Below, piece after piece: positions 21,023 to 32,717 of a stretch of DNA of 60,000 nt. The notes under the pieces were generated by a model. That model worked only from the letters and a program-made list of their open reading frames with translations. It made no database searches and was not told the origin of the DNA. The position numbers and the translations under genes were made by a program. How positions within the stretch are numbered: position 1 is the first letter of the stretch; every line of letters begins with the position of its first letter. The stretch is from Bolinopsis microptera (taxonomy: Eukaryota > Ctenophora > Tentaculata > Lobata > Bolinopsidae). The stretch is from positions 4,321,408 through 4,381,407 of the forward strand of contig NC_087082.1 of assembly GCF_026151205.1 (NCBI RefSeq). Direction: 5' to 3'.

Positions 21023-24000
21023 ACCACCTAACTTTACGACCGGTTTTGTATGTTAGCAACATGGTTAGATTATATTTAGTGCTTGCTTTGTAAGCATGAA
21101 GATGACATCATGACGACATAGCCACTTCAGCTGCACGGTGAAACTGCTGACAGTAATCTTTATTCGTCTGATTCACTCAAGTTCAAATGTGATATTAAGA
21201 ATATTCATCCTTTTGTATATAATAATCAATCACATGTGATGATGTTTTAAGCAACTGAAAAATTGACACCATATACATGTTAGTTCAGAAGCCCCTAAAG
21301 CGGTAAATCACGAACGTTCATCCGTGGTCCGCCACCCTTCAGGGGAGATGGCTCTGATACATATTGTGTGATGATTAGGCATCTAACACGCTATATACTC
21401 GTCTCACCCACACTCTTCATCCCTCATCTGGCTTTACAATTACACTAACTGTTTCAAGATATAATATAGTATACTGTGAGTGGACTGTTCAGTTGTTCAT
21501 ACTGGGATATTCAGTATTCACGTACCCCCCTTTGTGTGAGATCTTTGTGCTGGTGCCTATCATTTGCATGTACTGTAGCGAGCAGGAGCAGTAGTGCTCT
21601 ATTCTCAATACACTGTATTGCACATCATTTGGTGCGTCCATGCTCTTTTCATTATATTGTGTTTCTTTTTCACGCGCTCATTTGCTCGCAGGAGTTGACT
21701 TGTGTACTTCATCGGAACATCTGTTTTTCTTTAGGGTTTCCTGCACTACGTTTGTTTCTGGGACGATACCGCTTGTTTACCCAAAAGCGACCGACGTTCT
21801 TTCTCTAATCAGCGCTTAATTTTAATTCTCTTTACTGCCGGTTAACTTACACTGCCACTTAAACCAGCAACGGTTTCCCCTCCTGTACACGCAAGTGTCT
21901 AAAAGTTTTGCAGGAGTGTATATTAAACACGAAGTTTAACGGTGGCAGTTTAAAGTAAGCTTGTCTTATATTACACTGGCGGAGGACCCGGAGCAGTGTC
22001 AAGAATCGGTTTAAACATCTTTCCTGGTTTACAACTACTGGAATGGAGAGATTGGAAAGGCTAGTTGCGTATTGTTCGCATGCTCACTTGCCAGTTCTTG
22101 ATTTTGGCTTAGTTCGTGCTTTTTCGGCAGTGACCGCTGCCAAGTTATAGTGAGGTAGCTCTTACTTTCCGGGATGGAAACAAGCCGCAACAGCAACCGG
22201 CGCTAATAGCAGCGGCTTCGTGTTGCGAGCTGTGAGATGAAGTTTTATATATCTTATTATCAGTATAACATGGTTTCTTCTCTTTCTTTGCCGCAACACT
22301 CATTTATATATTGCGCTTGAAAGCTTTTACTACTTTGTCATTTTAATTCACACACAATAAAAGCTAACAAGTACGCGTATGGAGATAGAACTTTTAAGCA
22401 AGTAGATTTTAAAACTTTATGCTCAGTCTATGTTATCGTTATGGAGAAAATGGCCATGATTTGTTTGAAGAGTTGAAGTGTCTTGTGAAGACTGGACAGC
22501 TATGAGCTCCAAAACAAGTGCTTGATGATGATGTGCGGGCCTGACTTGCATCTCTCACAACTCTCTTGAGAACGAATCTAGGAGAAACATCATTTCTTTT
22601 GTTTCTTTCACTCTTCTCAGTTTGTCTCAAGTGATTTTCTCTTAAAATTGCAGCACGTGCGTGTTTTTAATTTTTCAACATTTGTCGTGAAGTGTACTTT
22701 AGCCTGAAGAGTGTCGTAAGATGTGGCGAGGTATCCATGTTGTCTTCCATAACGACATGAACACTGCACTGTACTTTCCTTCTTTTGCAAATCTAGTGCG
22801 CCTGGCTAATTTTCCTGGGTAAGGATTTTACCGGGCATATTAACGTGTGCCAGTTTTATTGTGTAGACCTAGCGGTTACAGTTTAATAGTTCGTTTGACC
22901 AAGAAACTAGTGTAGGAGCTTGCATTAAACATTTTAATGTATCACATTAAAGATTATGGCATAATCCAGGTCGATGCCAGCTGCAGAAAATTCTCGATCT
23001 TTGTATGTCCTCTAGTATAAGCTCAGAGCTGTGCTATTTGAGGCTAGACATCAGGACATTAGCTCCTTAACAATTTTGAAAGGAATCTGGAGACCCGGCT
23101 ATTCTACTCAACCTAAGATTTTCATATCGTCTTACAAGCGAAGTATCGCAGTTTGATTCTTCTGACACATATTTTTTGGTTGTGGTGTCATTGTACACAT
23201 TCTGATTCCCTTTTTATAGTGATGCTAGGACCTGGATTACACTTGCATCTCACGAATCAAATTTTGAGTAAAGTTTTTGTCTTTTGATCGCCTGGTTTAT
23301 TTACTTTAGTTTCCACCATGCTTAAACATTTTAAAGTTAAACTACCAACCGTATGTCCATTGCCGCTATTTGTAAATAATCATGTAATTCTTCATGCTGG
23401 TTTAATTTTATCTAAAAATTTCCTCTAAGCACCTCTCTTTTTTCATGACTATTCCGTTTTGCTGCATGACTTGTATCAAAAGCATGACGTAAATGGCCAG
23501 CTATTCGCTTATTATACACCTGTGATTGTAGCCAAAGTACAATTAGCACTGCTGAAATGTTTTCCCTGCAAATCACCCTCAAATCATGAATGACGTAACC
23601 CACTTTACTTGCTGACCTCACCTGTGATTGTACATATTATCTACCCAGATCCCTGGTCGGAATCTGTGATCTCATATGGGTTATAACTTATGGTATCTCA
23701 ACGTCTGGTTGGTGCACATGTTTTGCATTTTTCTGGTATCTCAAAGTTCTAATTTGTTACGAATTAAGTTTCAGAACTTTCCTGAATTAGGTTCTCTAGC
23801 CGGGATTAAAACAGGTGCTCTGCTCTAGAGGATTCGACTGTGGAGCGTGACTCTGAAGTTTATTCTAGAAAAGTTACTTGACAATTTCTCATTACGGGCG
23901 TAAATACACGAAGCTTGCTGCTGTATGCAGTACATCGTCACATGAACATATATCTATTCTTAGGAGCTGGAGTGACTTAACAACTTATGTAATCTTTGTG

Positions 24001-24079
24001 TTATTATGTTAGCGTTGTCTCATCACGTATATAGTATTCTCATGTATTCATCCATTATCTCACGTGCTGATGCTTTGTA

Positions 24080-24267
24080 CCCCTCCCTCCCTCCCTCCCT
24101 CCCTCCCTCCCTCCCTCCCTCCCTCCCTCCCTCCCTCCCTCCCTCCCTCCCTCCCTTCCTCCCTCCCTCCCTCCCTCCCTCCCTCCCTCCCTCCCTCCCT
24201 CCCTCCCTCCCTCCCTCCCTCCCTCCCTCCCTCCCTCCCTCCCTCCCTCCCTCCCTCCCTCCCTCCT
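24080..24267. repeat. (CCCT)n microsatellite, ~188 bp
   Basis: About 46 tandem CCCT units on the plus strand with a single interruption (CCTTCC near 24156). One strand is all pyrimidine and the other all purine, a composition able to adopt triplex (H-DNA) structure. Open frames through it (PPSLPPSL.. or GREGGREG..) are artefacts of the repeat. Confidence 0.97.
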
Positions 24268-24984
24268 TAGTCAAGAAGTAAGTCAGTAATCCCGAGCAAA
24301 AAATCCTGATTTGATAAAGCTCGGGTTATTTGATACCAGGTTTTGGTGTTATTAGTCTAGTGATTATTTGAGTATCTTATTTTGAATTTCGGTTCTGTGA
24401 TTAGGCTTTTATTTTCACATCGATATTCACTTCATCTATATGCATCATTTCATTTCATTATGTTAGATCAAGTGAGAATAGTCAGCAGTTGCCAAGTTGC
24501 ACTTTTGAAATTCATTTCGCTTCTCATCATAGCAACCAGGTCGTTTTTGCCCTTGTTTTTTAACCGTAAATGAGCGAGGAGTTAAAGGCCTCTATGTGCC
24601 GTAATGACTGGTATTTAGCCACAATATCTGTGTTATTTAACTGGATATGGGTGCGAATGCTCGATGTCACCCTAATCCTTTAGGAAGGGTGCCAAGTACT
24701 GAAAGATACCCTGCAGAATGGATATTATATATAGATATATTTTTCATTAGCTGTATGAAATTGGCCTACTCTCACTGGCAGTAATAACAGTATCGTATTT
24801 ATATCCTGTACTGATAAGGATGAGTAATATCTTTGTTTGGAGCTGAAATAATGATATTTCATGTTTATTCTAATGATTTGATTAAAATGAATGTCAATCA
24901 TTTACTCATAACCGTGCTAGATATTATCAGTCGTTATATAGCCGAATGAGTTCCATGGAACGTCCATCTACTACCAGGCACTAC

Positions 24985-25065
24985 AATCTAAAAATAGGAG
25001 CTTATCGATTATCGTGAATTGGAGTTTTCGGCACTGGAATCTAAAAATAGGAGCTTATCGATTAT
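24985..25065. repeat. Short direct duplication (~29 bp core)
   Basis: AATCTAAAAATAGGAGCTTATCGATTATC occurs twice about 50 bp apart, near 24987 and 25037. Confidence 0.85.
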
Positions 25066-28000
25066 CAAGAATTGACTTTTTGAAGTTTTCCCATGTGAAA
25101 GTTTAACTTTAGTTACGAATCGAGTTTGGTTCCTGTTTTTCCTGGAACTTAAACTGCAACTTCATACCAGGGTTCACTAGTGAGCTGTGACTTGTGACCT
25201 GGTAACTGTTGTTCCTACAGGAAGTCAGGTGAACGGATAAACTGGCAGGCTTCCAGCTACTTGAATAATGAATTCGACGATAAGTAACTAATAATTTGAT
25301 CACCATTTCGCCAGTACTTACACTTACAGTAGTATAACAATCTAGATCTTCTATCAACTTCTCTTGTCTCAACTTTCACCTTAAGTAACTTACTTTTTAG
25401 GCATTAACTATTTATTAATTGTCTATTATGTAATGTTCTTGAATGAAGCTTCTAGAACGCTAGTAGTGCTGAAGATTGTTTAATTCACGCGAAGCTGATA
25501 AAGTAATTTTCGCCCCGAGCAGCCATATTCCCTGTTAATGCCAGGGCTATTCGTAGCCCAGAAATGGCGAACTGTGCATTTAATTTTGTTATTTGGCATA
25601 ATCATCCCTTCTCCGTAATAGTACCCAATGGAGGGGCAGTGCCCATGTCACCTGATTGTGATCAGCCAATCACCGACCTGTTTTCAAACCACGTGACACA
25701 AATCGACCAATTAGAACCCCCTGCAATCGTCTTGAATTAGTGACCATTATTAGGGTTGTCTTCGGTCCATATGTGCATGTACTTTAATGGATGATTTGGT
25801 TTTTATATGCGTTTATAACATCTGCCGTTAGTAATTATACATGAGAGTGTCTCGGTCATTTATAGCCTCGTCTTTCTCGTGTGAACTAGCAGCTTAGTTT
25901 ACCAATGCGTAATGTGGCGTACTGTCAGTATATATTAATAATATGCCGACGGGAGTGCAGAGTACTGGCAATATGCCAACAAGGGAGCAGCGGAGTGTGA
26001 CGTACTGACAAAGTGACAAAGTGACAAAGTGACAACGGTTATTACTTGTTCGGAATTGTACTTGTTTTTTCCACAATGGTCGTTCTGAGATGAGATCACT
26101 CAGTCGACCAACATGGCTTCCTTTTAGCCTTTTAACGCTGCACTTCCTGTAACATATAATATGTTACTTTCTGCGGGTGTTAGTTAAGTGTTTTTTATAA
26201 CACTTGTATTGATCCATTGAGATCTATTAATGTGCTATTCTCACGAGGTTAGGTCCATTTTAAAAGAGTCTCCTTTCTGGCACAACCTCTTTGCGACTTT
26301 TGCCTTTTGGTTGTGATTTTAACCTTTTATCAAAACAATACTGTAACGACCCAGCTTCTTTGATCGATAAAATGCGTATAACACTGGAATATTGAGTTGT
26401 AGTCCTGCATACCGACCAGGGTGTAACATTGTTATCGGACAATGTTTGGTCACTCTATTATCCCTTTTTGCATATTTCTATGGGCAGATTATTTGGTCAT
26501 TGGTGAAATAAAGTCCATTCTACGGGCGTCTTACATCTTTCCTTCTGTTTCAAAAAATAAACAAGTGGTAACATTCATTAGTCATTCTTGTAACTTTAAG
26601 TATAATTACCTTCGTTATTTGAGTTTAATTTGAGGCAGCTTGCTGCTTAGCATTAGCAACTTGTTAGCATTGTCTTGCATCATCAAATCGTTGGTCCATT
26701 CACACAATCTACTGAGAAATAGTCAGCCGTTTGGATTGGCATTCTGATTTCTACCTCAATGTCGGGTTTTTATTTCGTAACGTCGCAACATGAGCACAGT
26801 TTACAGCCTTATCCTCATCCAATGACATTTCTTCTCGGTCCACAGCTAGATTCTAAACAAATAACCAACCCTGACTTGGCACGGTGACCTGTCTTCATTG
26901 AGATCTCCAGAGAGTTATTAATCATTAGATGAAGAATATGTTGACTACTTGAGATATATTTATTATATACTACATTGTAATGCACGCTGAGTTGGCATGG
27001 CTCCAATAAGGGTACTCTAAATGTCACAGTTTTTCTGAGGTTGGCTCTGCTAGGAGTTGTTGTAATAGATCCATTAGTCTTCGTCTACTTTCTAGATCTT
27101 TGTTCTAGATCTCAGTTCTCTGTATCTTATCCCATTGCATTGTTTAGCTGATGTTTAGTTACAGTTTTTTAATATCGTTATTGAATATTGACATTTAACA
27201 TAGCATGGATCTTGATATCATCCAGGAACCAGGTGCATGATATAGGGGTCATGCCACCCAATCTGCTTATTACATTTATTATTCCATTTTGCAAGCCATG
27301 TTGATAGATTAAATCTTGAAGGTTTTCAGGACTAGCCAAGGTCGGTACCACTACCTACTGGAAAATGAGACTGTTGAAAGGGCAGCTCGAAATTAAGCGC
27401 CAGCCATTATTGACCAGTGGTAGTAAGGGGTGTTGTAGGGCCGTTGTAGGGCCGTTGTATAAAATTACAGCCTATTTGACTAATTCCTCTTCTTCTATTC
27501 ATATTCATCAGACTGCTGTATCAAAGGTTATTGTAATCCACTATTTAGGTAACTGACAACACTAATCACCCCACCACAATGCCACTCAATCTCATGTTTC
27601 CATCGTTACGTCACTGTCTTTTTAAAGAGAAGACAGTCATTTCTTTTGGAAAATCAGCAAATGACCTGGCCTGTCCGTAATCATTTTCAGTTTTAATTGG
27701 AAGGAAATTAAGTCAGACAGAAATTTGAGTGAAGCCGTTAATTGCTATTTATCTCTTGGATGGTTATCTGTTATTGCAACTTGGCATTTCGCGCTATTTT
27801 CCTGATTTTCTGTCACTCCAGTGCAGTTTGATTGATTTTGTTTAGGATGCGATGTATCATGCATCTGTCGGCTTAGTTGTGTGTTACTATGGTTATAGTT
27901 GTAGCCTGCTTGTGTAAACTTGATACATCACTGCCTCGGACTGCTAAATGCTTAATTATAAGCTCATTTTAAAGTCTCAAGTTCCGATTTTGCAGTCAGC

Positions 28001-28173
28001 ACTGATCGTTAATGTTGTAAAGACTTGTTTGAGGAGAAAATAACGAGTTTTATTTTCCTGAAATTAGAACAAAACTGAAATATATTTTCAATATAACAGG
28101 GTTTTAAACCCGCTGTAATTCTTTAACGTCAAATTTTTTTCCTGCCAAATTAAATATAATTCCAGCCCCCCGG

Positions 28174-28191
28174 CCCCCCCCCCCCCCCCCC
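28174..28191. repeat. Poly-C run (18 C)
   Basis: Eighteen consecutive cytosines preceded by GCCCCCCGG. It is a likely sequencing or assembly length-error site. Confidence 0.9.
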
Positions 28192-29017
28192 AGTCGGGAG
28201 CCTCAATATCCCAGCCCGCAAGTCTGGTACACCCGCTCACACACTAATTTGTTTGTTACTGGCAGGTGGGTCACCTGAAATTAATTAGGTGGTATTTGTT
28301 GATAATGACCTAAACTAGCACAAAGTAAGTAACATAACCTTCCTCTGCTACCTTTTGATAAACTAGAGCCTCGGTATTATAGTGTCTCGGTAATGTGGCT
28401 ACAAACTCCGCCAGCTCCAATACTGCTACATATCCATCCTATCGATTTCAAGACGAACTTCCTCTTATTTTGGGTCACGTGTTGTACCATTTGACGGTAA
28501 CTTGCCATGTCACCGTCATTTTCTGTAGCATTCTTGCCCAGTCGAAAAGTCATTCACCAATCCAGAGTGCCCATCAATTGTTTGGTCTAATTAACAGTAA
28601 CACGAACTCCTGTCCAATCGTGGCTGGTACATGCTGACACGTGACTGGTATTAGCCAGTAACAGCTTACCATTCTCTGCAGTAATCAACCGGAATCAACC
28701 AGCACTTCTGTACGCAATTTTCGACATCGCAGCATAACTGCAGGCTAAGTGTAGCCCTTTCCGCGTCTTTTCTATTTTTGGTAATTGTGAAATTACAATT
28801 GGTTTAATACGCTAAGCTGTGGGAGATAACGAGTCTGATTTTACTTGTCGGTAAATATAGGACAGGAGAGTCGTCTTGACAAGTGTCTCTTTCCTTTGCC
28901 TTTTCTATTTCAGTAATCGTGGTAGTTAGCGTTTGATCTGATGCTTCTGGCATTCCAATTTAAATGACTTTACAACTTTACAAGAAAATTGCGAATTACC
29001 TGTATCCGTTTTATTAG

Positions 29018-29083
29018 TCCAATTCTAACATTAAATCTTTGATAGTCTAGTCCAATTCTAACATTAAATCTTTGATAGTCTAG
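29018..29083 (+). repeat. Perfect 33-bp tandem duplication upstream of the BASP1-like start codon
   Basis: The 33-bp unit beginning TCCAATTCTAACATTAAATC occurs twice back to back (29018-29050 and 29051-29083) and ends 24 bp before the ATG at 29108, so it probably lies in the 5' untranslated region. The copies are identical, so it is recent. Confidence 0.9.
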
Positions 29084-29107
29084 CAAAAAGCTACGTAGTT
29101 GACAGAG

Positions 29108-31488
29108 ATGGGTAAGGCACTGAGTAAAAACAAGGGAGAGAAAGCAGCTGACGCAGCCCCAGCAGTAAGTACACATTCTTACTATAAATTACACTATACA
29201 TACCATAAATTGTATTATAGTTGGTAATATCATGAGTGTTTTGAGCTGTAGTGGTGTGAATATTGGTTGTGGTTTGGAATTAGGTCTGTAGTATCATCCA
29301 CAATTTTAATTATTTGCGATTCAGATCATGTCGATCAAAATGAAAATAAGATTGCTACTAACAAAATTGTAAAGAAATTTGATGATTTTATTTAACGAAT
29401 TTTTGTAGGGTAACCGCAGTGCAAAAGCCTGACCCTTCCGGTCCCAGTCTATGACATTATCATAATGGAATTTTATCCGAATTTTCTGGAAATTTATCAT
29501 TACCCTTTCCTGACATCAATGACATTCATTACCCGCATCAATCGAAATTTTCCATTCACAGATCCGACAATTACACGATATCGTTAGTTGTTAAACACCA
29601 ATTTAGTGTAAGATTTCCGGGATGATGTCCGACCGTAATTGCGCGCAAACAAGGCGTTTAGGGTGAAATCACCCAGATAACAGCCGATGTCCTGAGTTTG
29701 GTTATACGTAACGTAATATCGCCATTACAATTTCATCGGGGATAAATATTCTAAATATGCCATAAGGTCACATAATTCATTATCTAAAGTTTCGCGACCA
29801 GTAGACATTTGTTCATGTTACTGGCTCGAACTTACTCCATCACATTGGATTAAATTATTTATTAACATCAAGAAATAACGAAAATTCTCCAAAGGTGGCA
29901 CCTTATCCTTTAGCATTATTTGTCAGATTTGATTATAAATATGGGATGGGCAATATTATTTTCATCAAATGAAACGATTTCGTGGAAAATATCTTTAAGC
30001 TACTTTTAAAGTCTTTGCTTCCTAAGTCTTTTAGCAATTTCTTTAATCTTTACATGCACACGCCTATAATTTCTCAATTCGAACGTTTCTTTGACGCAGG
30101 ATCTGAAAATGAATTCGTTGATCTAAAGAGTGCAATTTAATATTTTCTCTGCATGATGGTCTTGCATGCGTTATTAATTATTATACTCTATGTCATATTC
30201 GAGAACATACTCCATGTCATTTAACCGTTAATGAAAATTTTGTCAATTTGAACTTCAAATTTGAAGCACCTTTTACATGTCAATTAACTTCTAAATCTGA
30301 ATAATATTATATATTATATATCTTTAATCTTTATGTAACATTAAAGCTCTGATTCTAAAAATCTTGCATGTTGAACATCTTTTTCATGTGATCCTAATCT
30401 CTTAATGTCTGTGTCTATTTTCTTTTTCTCTAGGAGGAAACTCCCGAAGCAGAAACCGCATCAGAGCCCGTTAAACAGGAATCAGAACCCGCCGATAATG
30501 CGGGTTCAGATGCACCCGCGGTAGAGCAGGTAGCGTTTCTCTAAATCTTTATAATCTTATCTTTATAATCTTATCTTTATAATCTTATCTTCTGTCATGA
30601 CATGATTTCTTGATTCACCTTGATTTGTGTGTTGCAGCACTTACATTGATATAAACCGAGTGTGCTATTCTTAATGAACCTATCTGTGATCACTGATCAC
30701 TTTATCAATGACAAAGTGGAGGCATTTGAATTATTAATAAAGAGGTTATGAATATTGGAAGCAAAAGAAGATCTTTGACATCTGAATATATTGAGCATTG
30801 AAGGTGGTAGAGGCTACTCAATACTCATATATAATTCATAGAAATGATGCGATAAGAAATGTAGTTTTACTTAACATCCAGGAGTCATTCGAGAGGAGAG
30901 GTGTGCATCGTGTAGATTTTACTTGCAATACTTTGCCGATTTTAGATTTTAAAGTGAGAGATAAAAAATTACCATTTTCAAATATGTTTTAACACCCAGA
31001 ACATATCGAAGCAATGGCGGTTAACCATGCCGAAGGTAATTCTTTTCTTGCTCAAAAGGAATCAACTCTTTAACAAATTATCTCGCAGGAAGCAGCAGCC
31101 GAAGAAGCACCCGCTGCTGAAGCCGCACCCGCAGAAGAGGCTGCCCCTGCCGCCGCCGAGGAGGCTGCCCCAGCAGCTGCCGAACCTGCTGCTGAAGAAG
31201 CTGCTCCAGGTGACTTACTAATCTTTATTAATTTATTTCCATATTCTAACGATTGTGTAATATTGAATTACATCTTCCGACTTTATGCGTACCCATCATT
31301 TTTGAAATCTATAAATTATAAGACATTAATAATTATTTAATTTCTCAACAGAACCCACCGCCGAAGAATCAGCGCCTGCTGCTGAAGAATCAGCGCCTGC
31401 CGCTGAAGAAGCCGCCGCCCCTGCTGAGGAAGCCCCCGCCGCCGAAGAAGCCCCCGCAGCAGCAGAAGAACCCGCCGCCGAATCATAG
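29108..31488 (+). CDS. BASP1/CAP-23-like acidic Ala/Glu/Pro-rich protein, probably N-myristoylated
   Basis: Exons are 29108-29164, 30434-30529, 31089-31209 and 31352-31488; all introns are GT-AG and phases agree (0, 0, 1). The product is 136 residues. It begins MGKALSKNKGEKA, a Gly2/Ser6 context for N-myristoylation followed by a lysine cluster, as in BASP1, GAP-43 and MARCKS relatives. The remainder is low-complexity EEAPAAE-type repeats with strong negative charge and ends ..EEPAAES. By analogy with BASP1 it would be a disordered peripheral protein of the inner plasma membrane that binds phosphoinositides. The family call rests on composition and the N-terminus, because such sequences align poorly. 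A 36-bp in-phase exon candidate lies at 31000-31035. Confidence 0.72.
30545..30590. repeat. 14-bp tandem repeat in intron 2 of the BASP1-like gene
   Basis: Three copies of ATCTTTATAATCTT in tandem just after the exon 2 donor. Confidence 0.8.
31000..31035 (+). other. Candidate 36-nt cassette exon of the BASP1-like gene
   Basis: An acceptor (TTAACACCCAG) and donor (AAG|GTAATT) frame exactly 36 nt with no stop in phase 0, matching the phase at the end of exon 2 and the start of exon 3. It would add NISKQWRLTMPK, a short basic amphipathic peptide in an otherwise acidic protein. The acceptor's pyrimidine tract is only moderate, so inclusion is uncertain. Confidence 0.4.
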
Positions 31489-32717
31489 ATCCTCATTAAA
31501 TTTGATTATGATGCTTTTAGGTTAACCCTCCACGGATCTTCAGTCGATATGCTCCTATGTGGTCCTGGATTTGCGCCCCTTATTCTCTCTGGGACGGTCT
31601 GACAAGTGGCACCATCAGTCTGCTGACTTATCTAACCTCTTATTTTTCATCTGATTTCGCCTGAACTTCGATTGAAAGTGTCTGAGTTCTTTAAAACTGT
31701 CTTAAAAGTAGAAGAAGATCTAACTTGATGCTTCCTGGATCCGGCCTTGCATGGTTAATTAGTTAATTAGCTAATTAGGATATTTTTATAACACGATAAG
31801 TACAAAAATTTGATCTGTTATTAAGACTGTGTATAAATATTGAGTAAATGCAATGTAAATTAATTTTCATATTAATGCCTATGCCTACCTTGATAGCCTG
31901 AAAACATGATATTTTATCTTAAAACTGTGATGATGCAAAACTGGTTTGATGGTTTTCTTACCCTTTCTTGATATTATCCCATTCGTGCTAAGGTAGCTTC
32001 AATTTGTCCGGCCTTCATTAGGTTCGGTGTAAACTTTTGGCTAAATAGGTTCAAATTATGTTAATTTACGTTTTAGAATCCGTGTTTCACTTTGTCAGCC
32101 GTGTCAAAAACCCCACCCTACTCAAATAACAAGTTCTAGAATATTTAACATCCAAATTCGATCCAGTGGGTGACAAGAATCCCTATGTTACTGTAAGGGC
32201 AAACAATGATTGTCCCCATGGTGACAGTGACTGTTCCCATCGCCACCCCACAAACCGTCCCCTGACGAATTAGAGCGGTGATTGAGCGGCGGCGGCACAC
32301 GTTACATGTCAGGTCCTGGCTCTGTGTGTGTGTTGCTCTCTGGACGGTTATTGGTTGTCACAGCTCACTGGTAATACACACACGCAGCTGGAGAATGTTC
32401 TGGACCGTGGTGTGTTAGAGCTGCTACTCTGGGACGTGTTTTACTGTTCCAGCCTGGTTCACAGGACCAGTCAAATGAGACTAGAGATGTAACTTTGTTA
32501 AATTACTGTGATTTTACAGTATAAAAAGTAACACAGTGACTTAATATGCAATGTTACGCGAACTTGAATTTGTACGGTCATGAGTTGGCAGGCAAGATCT
32601 CACAGAAAAGTCATGAGTAAGATCGGCTTTAAAAGCTGGTGAAATTTACTGGCAGTCTTACGTTTGGACGATTTTTGTTTTAAGTTTGTGAGAAGGATAG
32701 AGTTTGTTGAAGTTGTG
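31489..32717. other. Intergenic: 3' UTR of the BASP1-like gene and upstream region of the receptor gene
   Basis: No further coding exon seen. There is a small GC-richer patch (GAGCGGCGGCGGCACACG) near 32284. Confidence 0.4.

Larger units (their letters stand above)
19054..29107. other. 10-kb noncoding interval
   Basis: I find no convincing coding exon here. The longest open frames lack homology, signal peptides or paired splice sites. The interval holds simple repeats (listed separately), a cluster of CACGTG/ATCACGTG sites around 20273 and 20815-20865, and a region with inverted CCAAT boxes near 25640-25720. It probably contains the promoter and possible 5' noncoding exons of the BASP1-like gene: a CTATTTCAG acceptor-like site lies near 28905-28914. 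Confidence 0.4.

Noticed and set aside
21476-21808. 110-codon plus-strand ORF rich in Cys, Ser and Phe
   Set aside because: No hydrophobic signal of normal form, no splice sites, no homology recognised; consistent with chance in a pyrimidine-rich strand.
24006-24281. ORFs through the (CCCT)n tract (PPSL or GREG repeats)
   Set aside because: Low-complexity artefact of the microsatellite, with no exon signals.
28395-28637. 80-codon plus-strand ORF (MATNSASSNTATYPS..)
   Set aside because: No domain or exon borders; lies in the presumed upstream region of the BASP1-like gene.
31027-31221. 64-codon ORF of Lys/Pro/Leu repeats (MPKVILFLLKRNQ..)
   Set aside because: Out-of-frame shadow of the BASP1-like exon 3 and its flanking intron.
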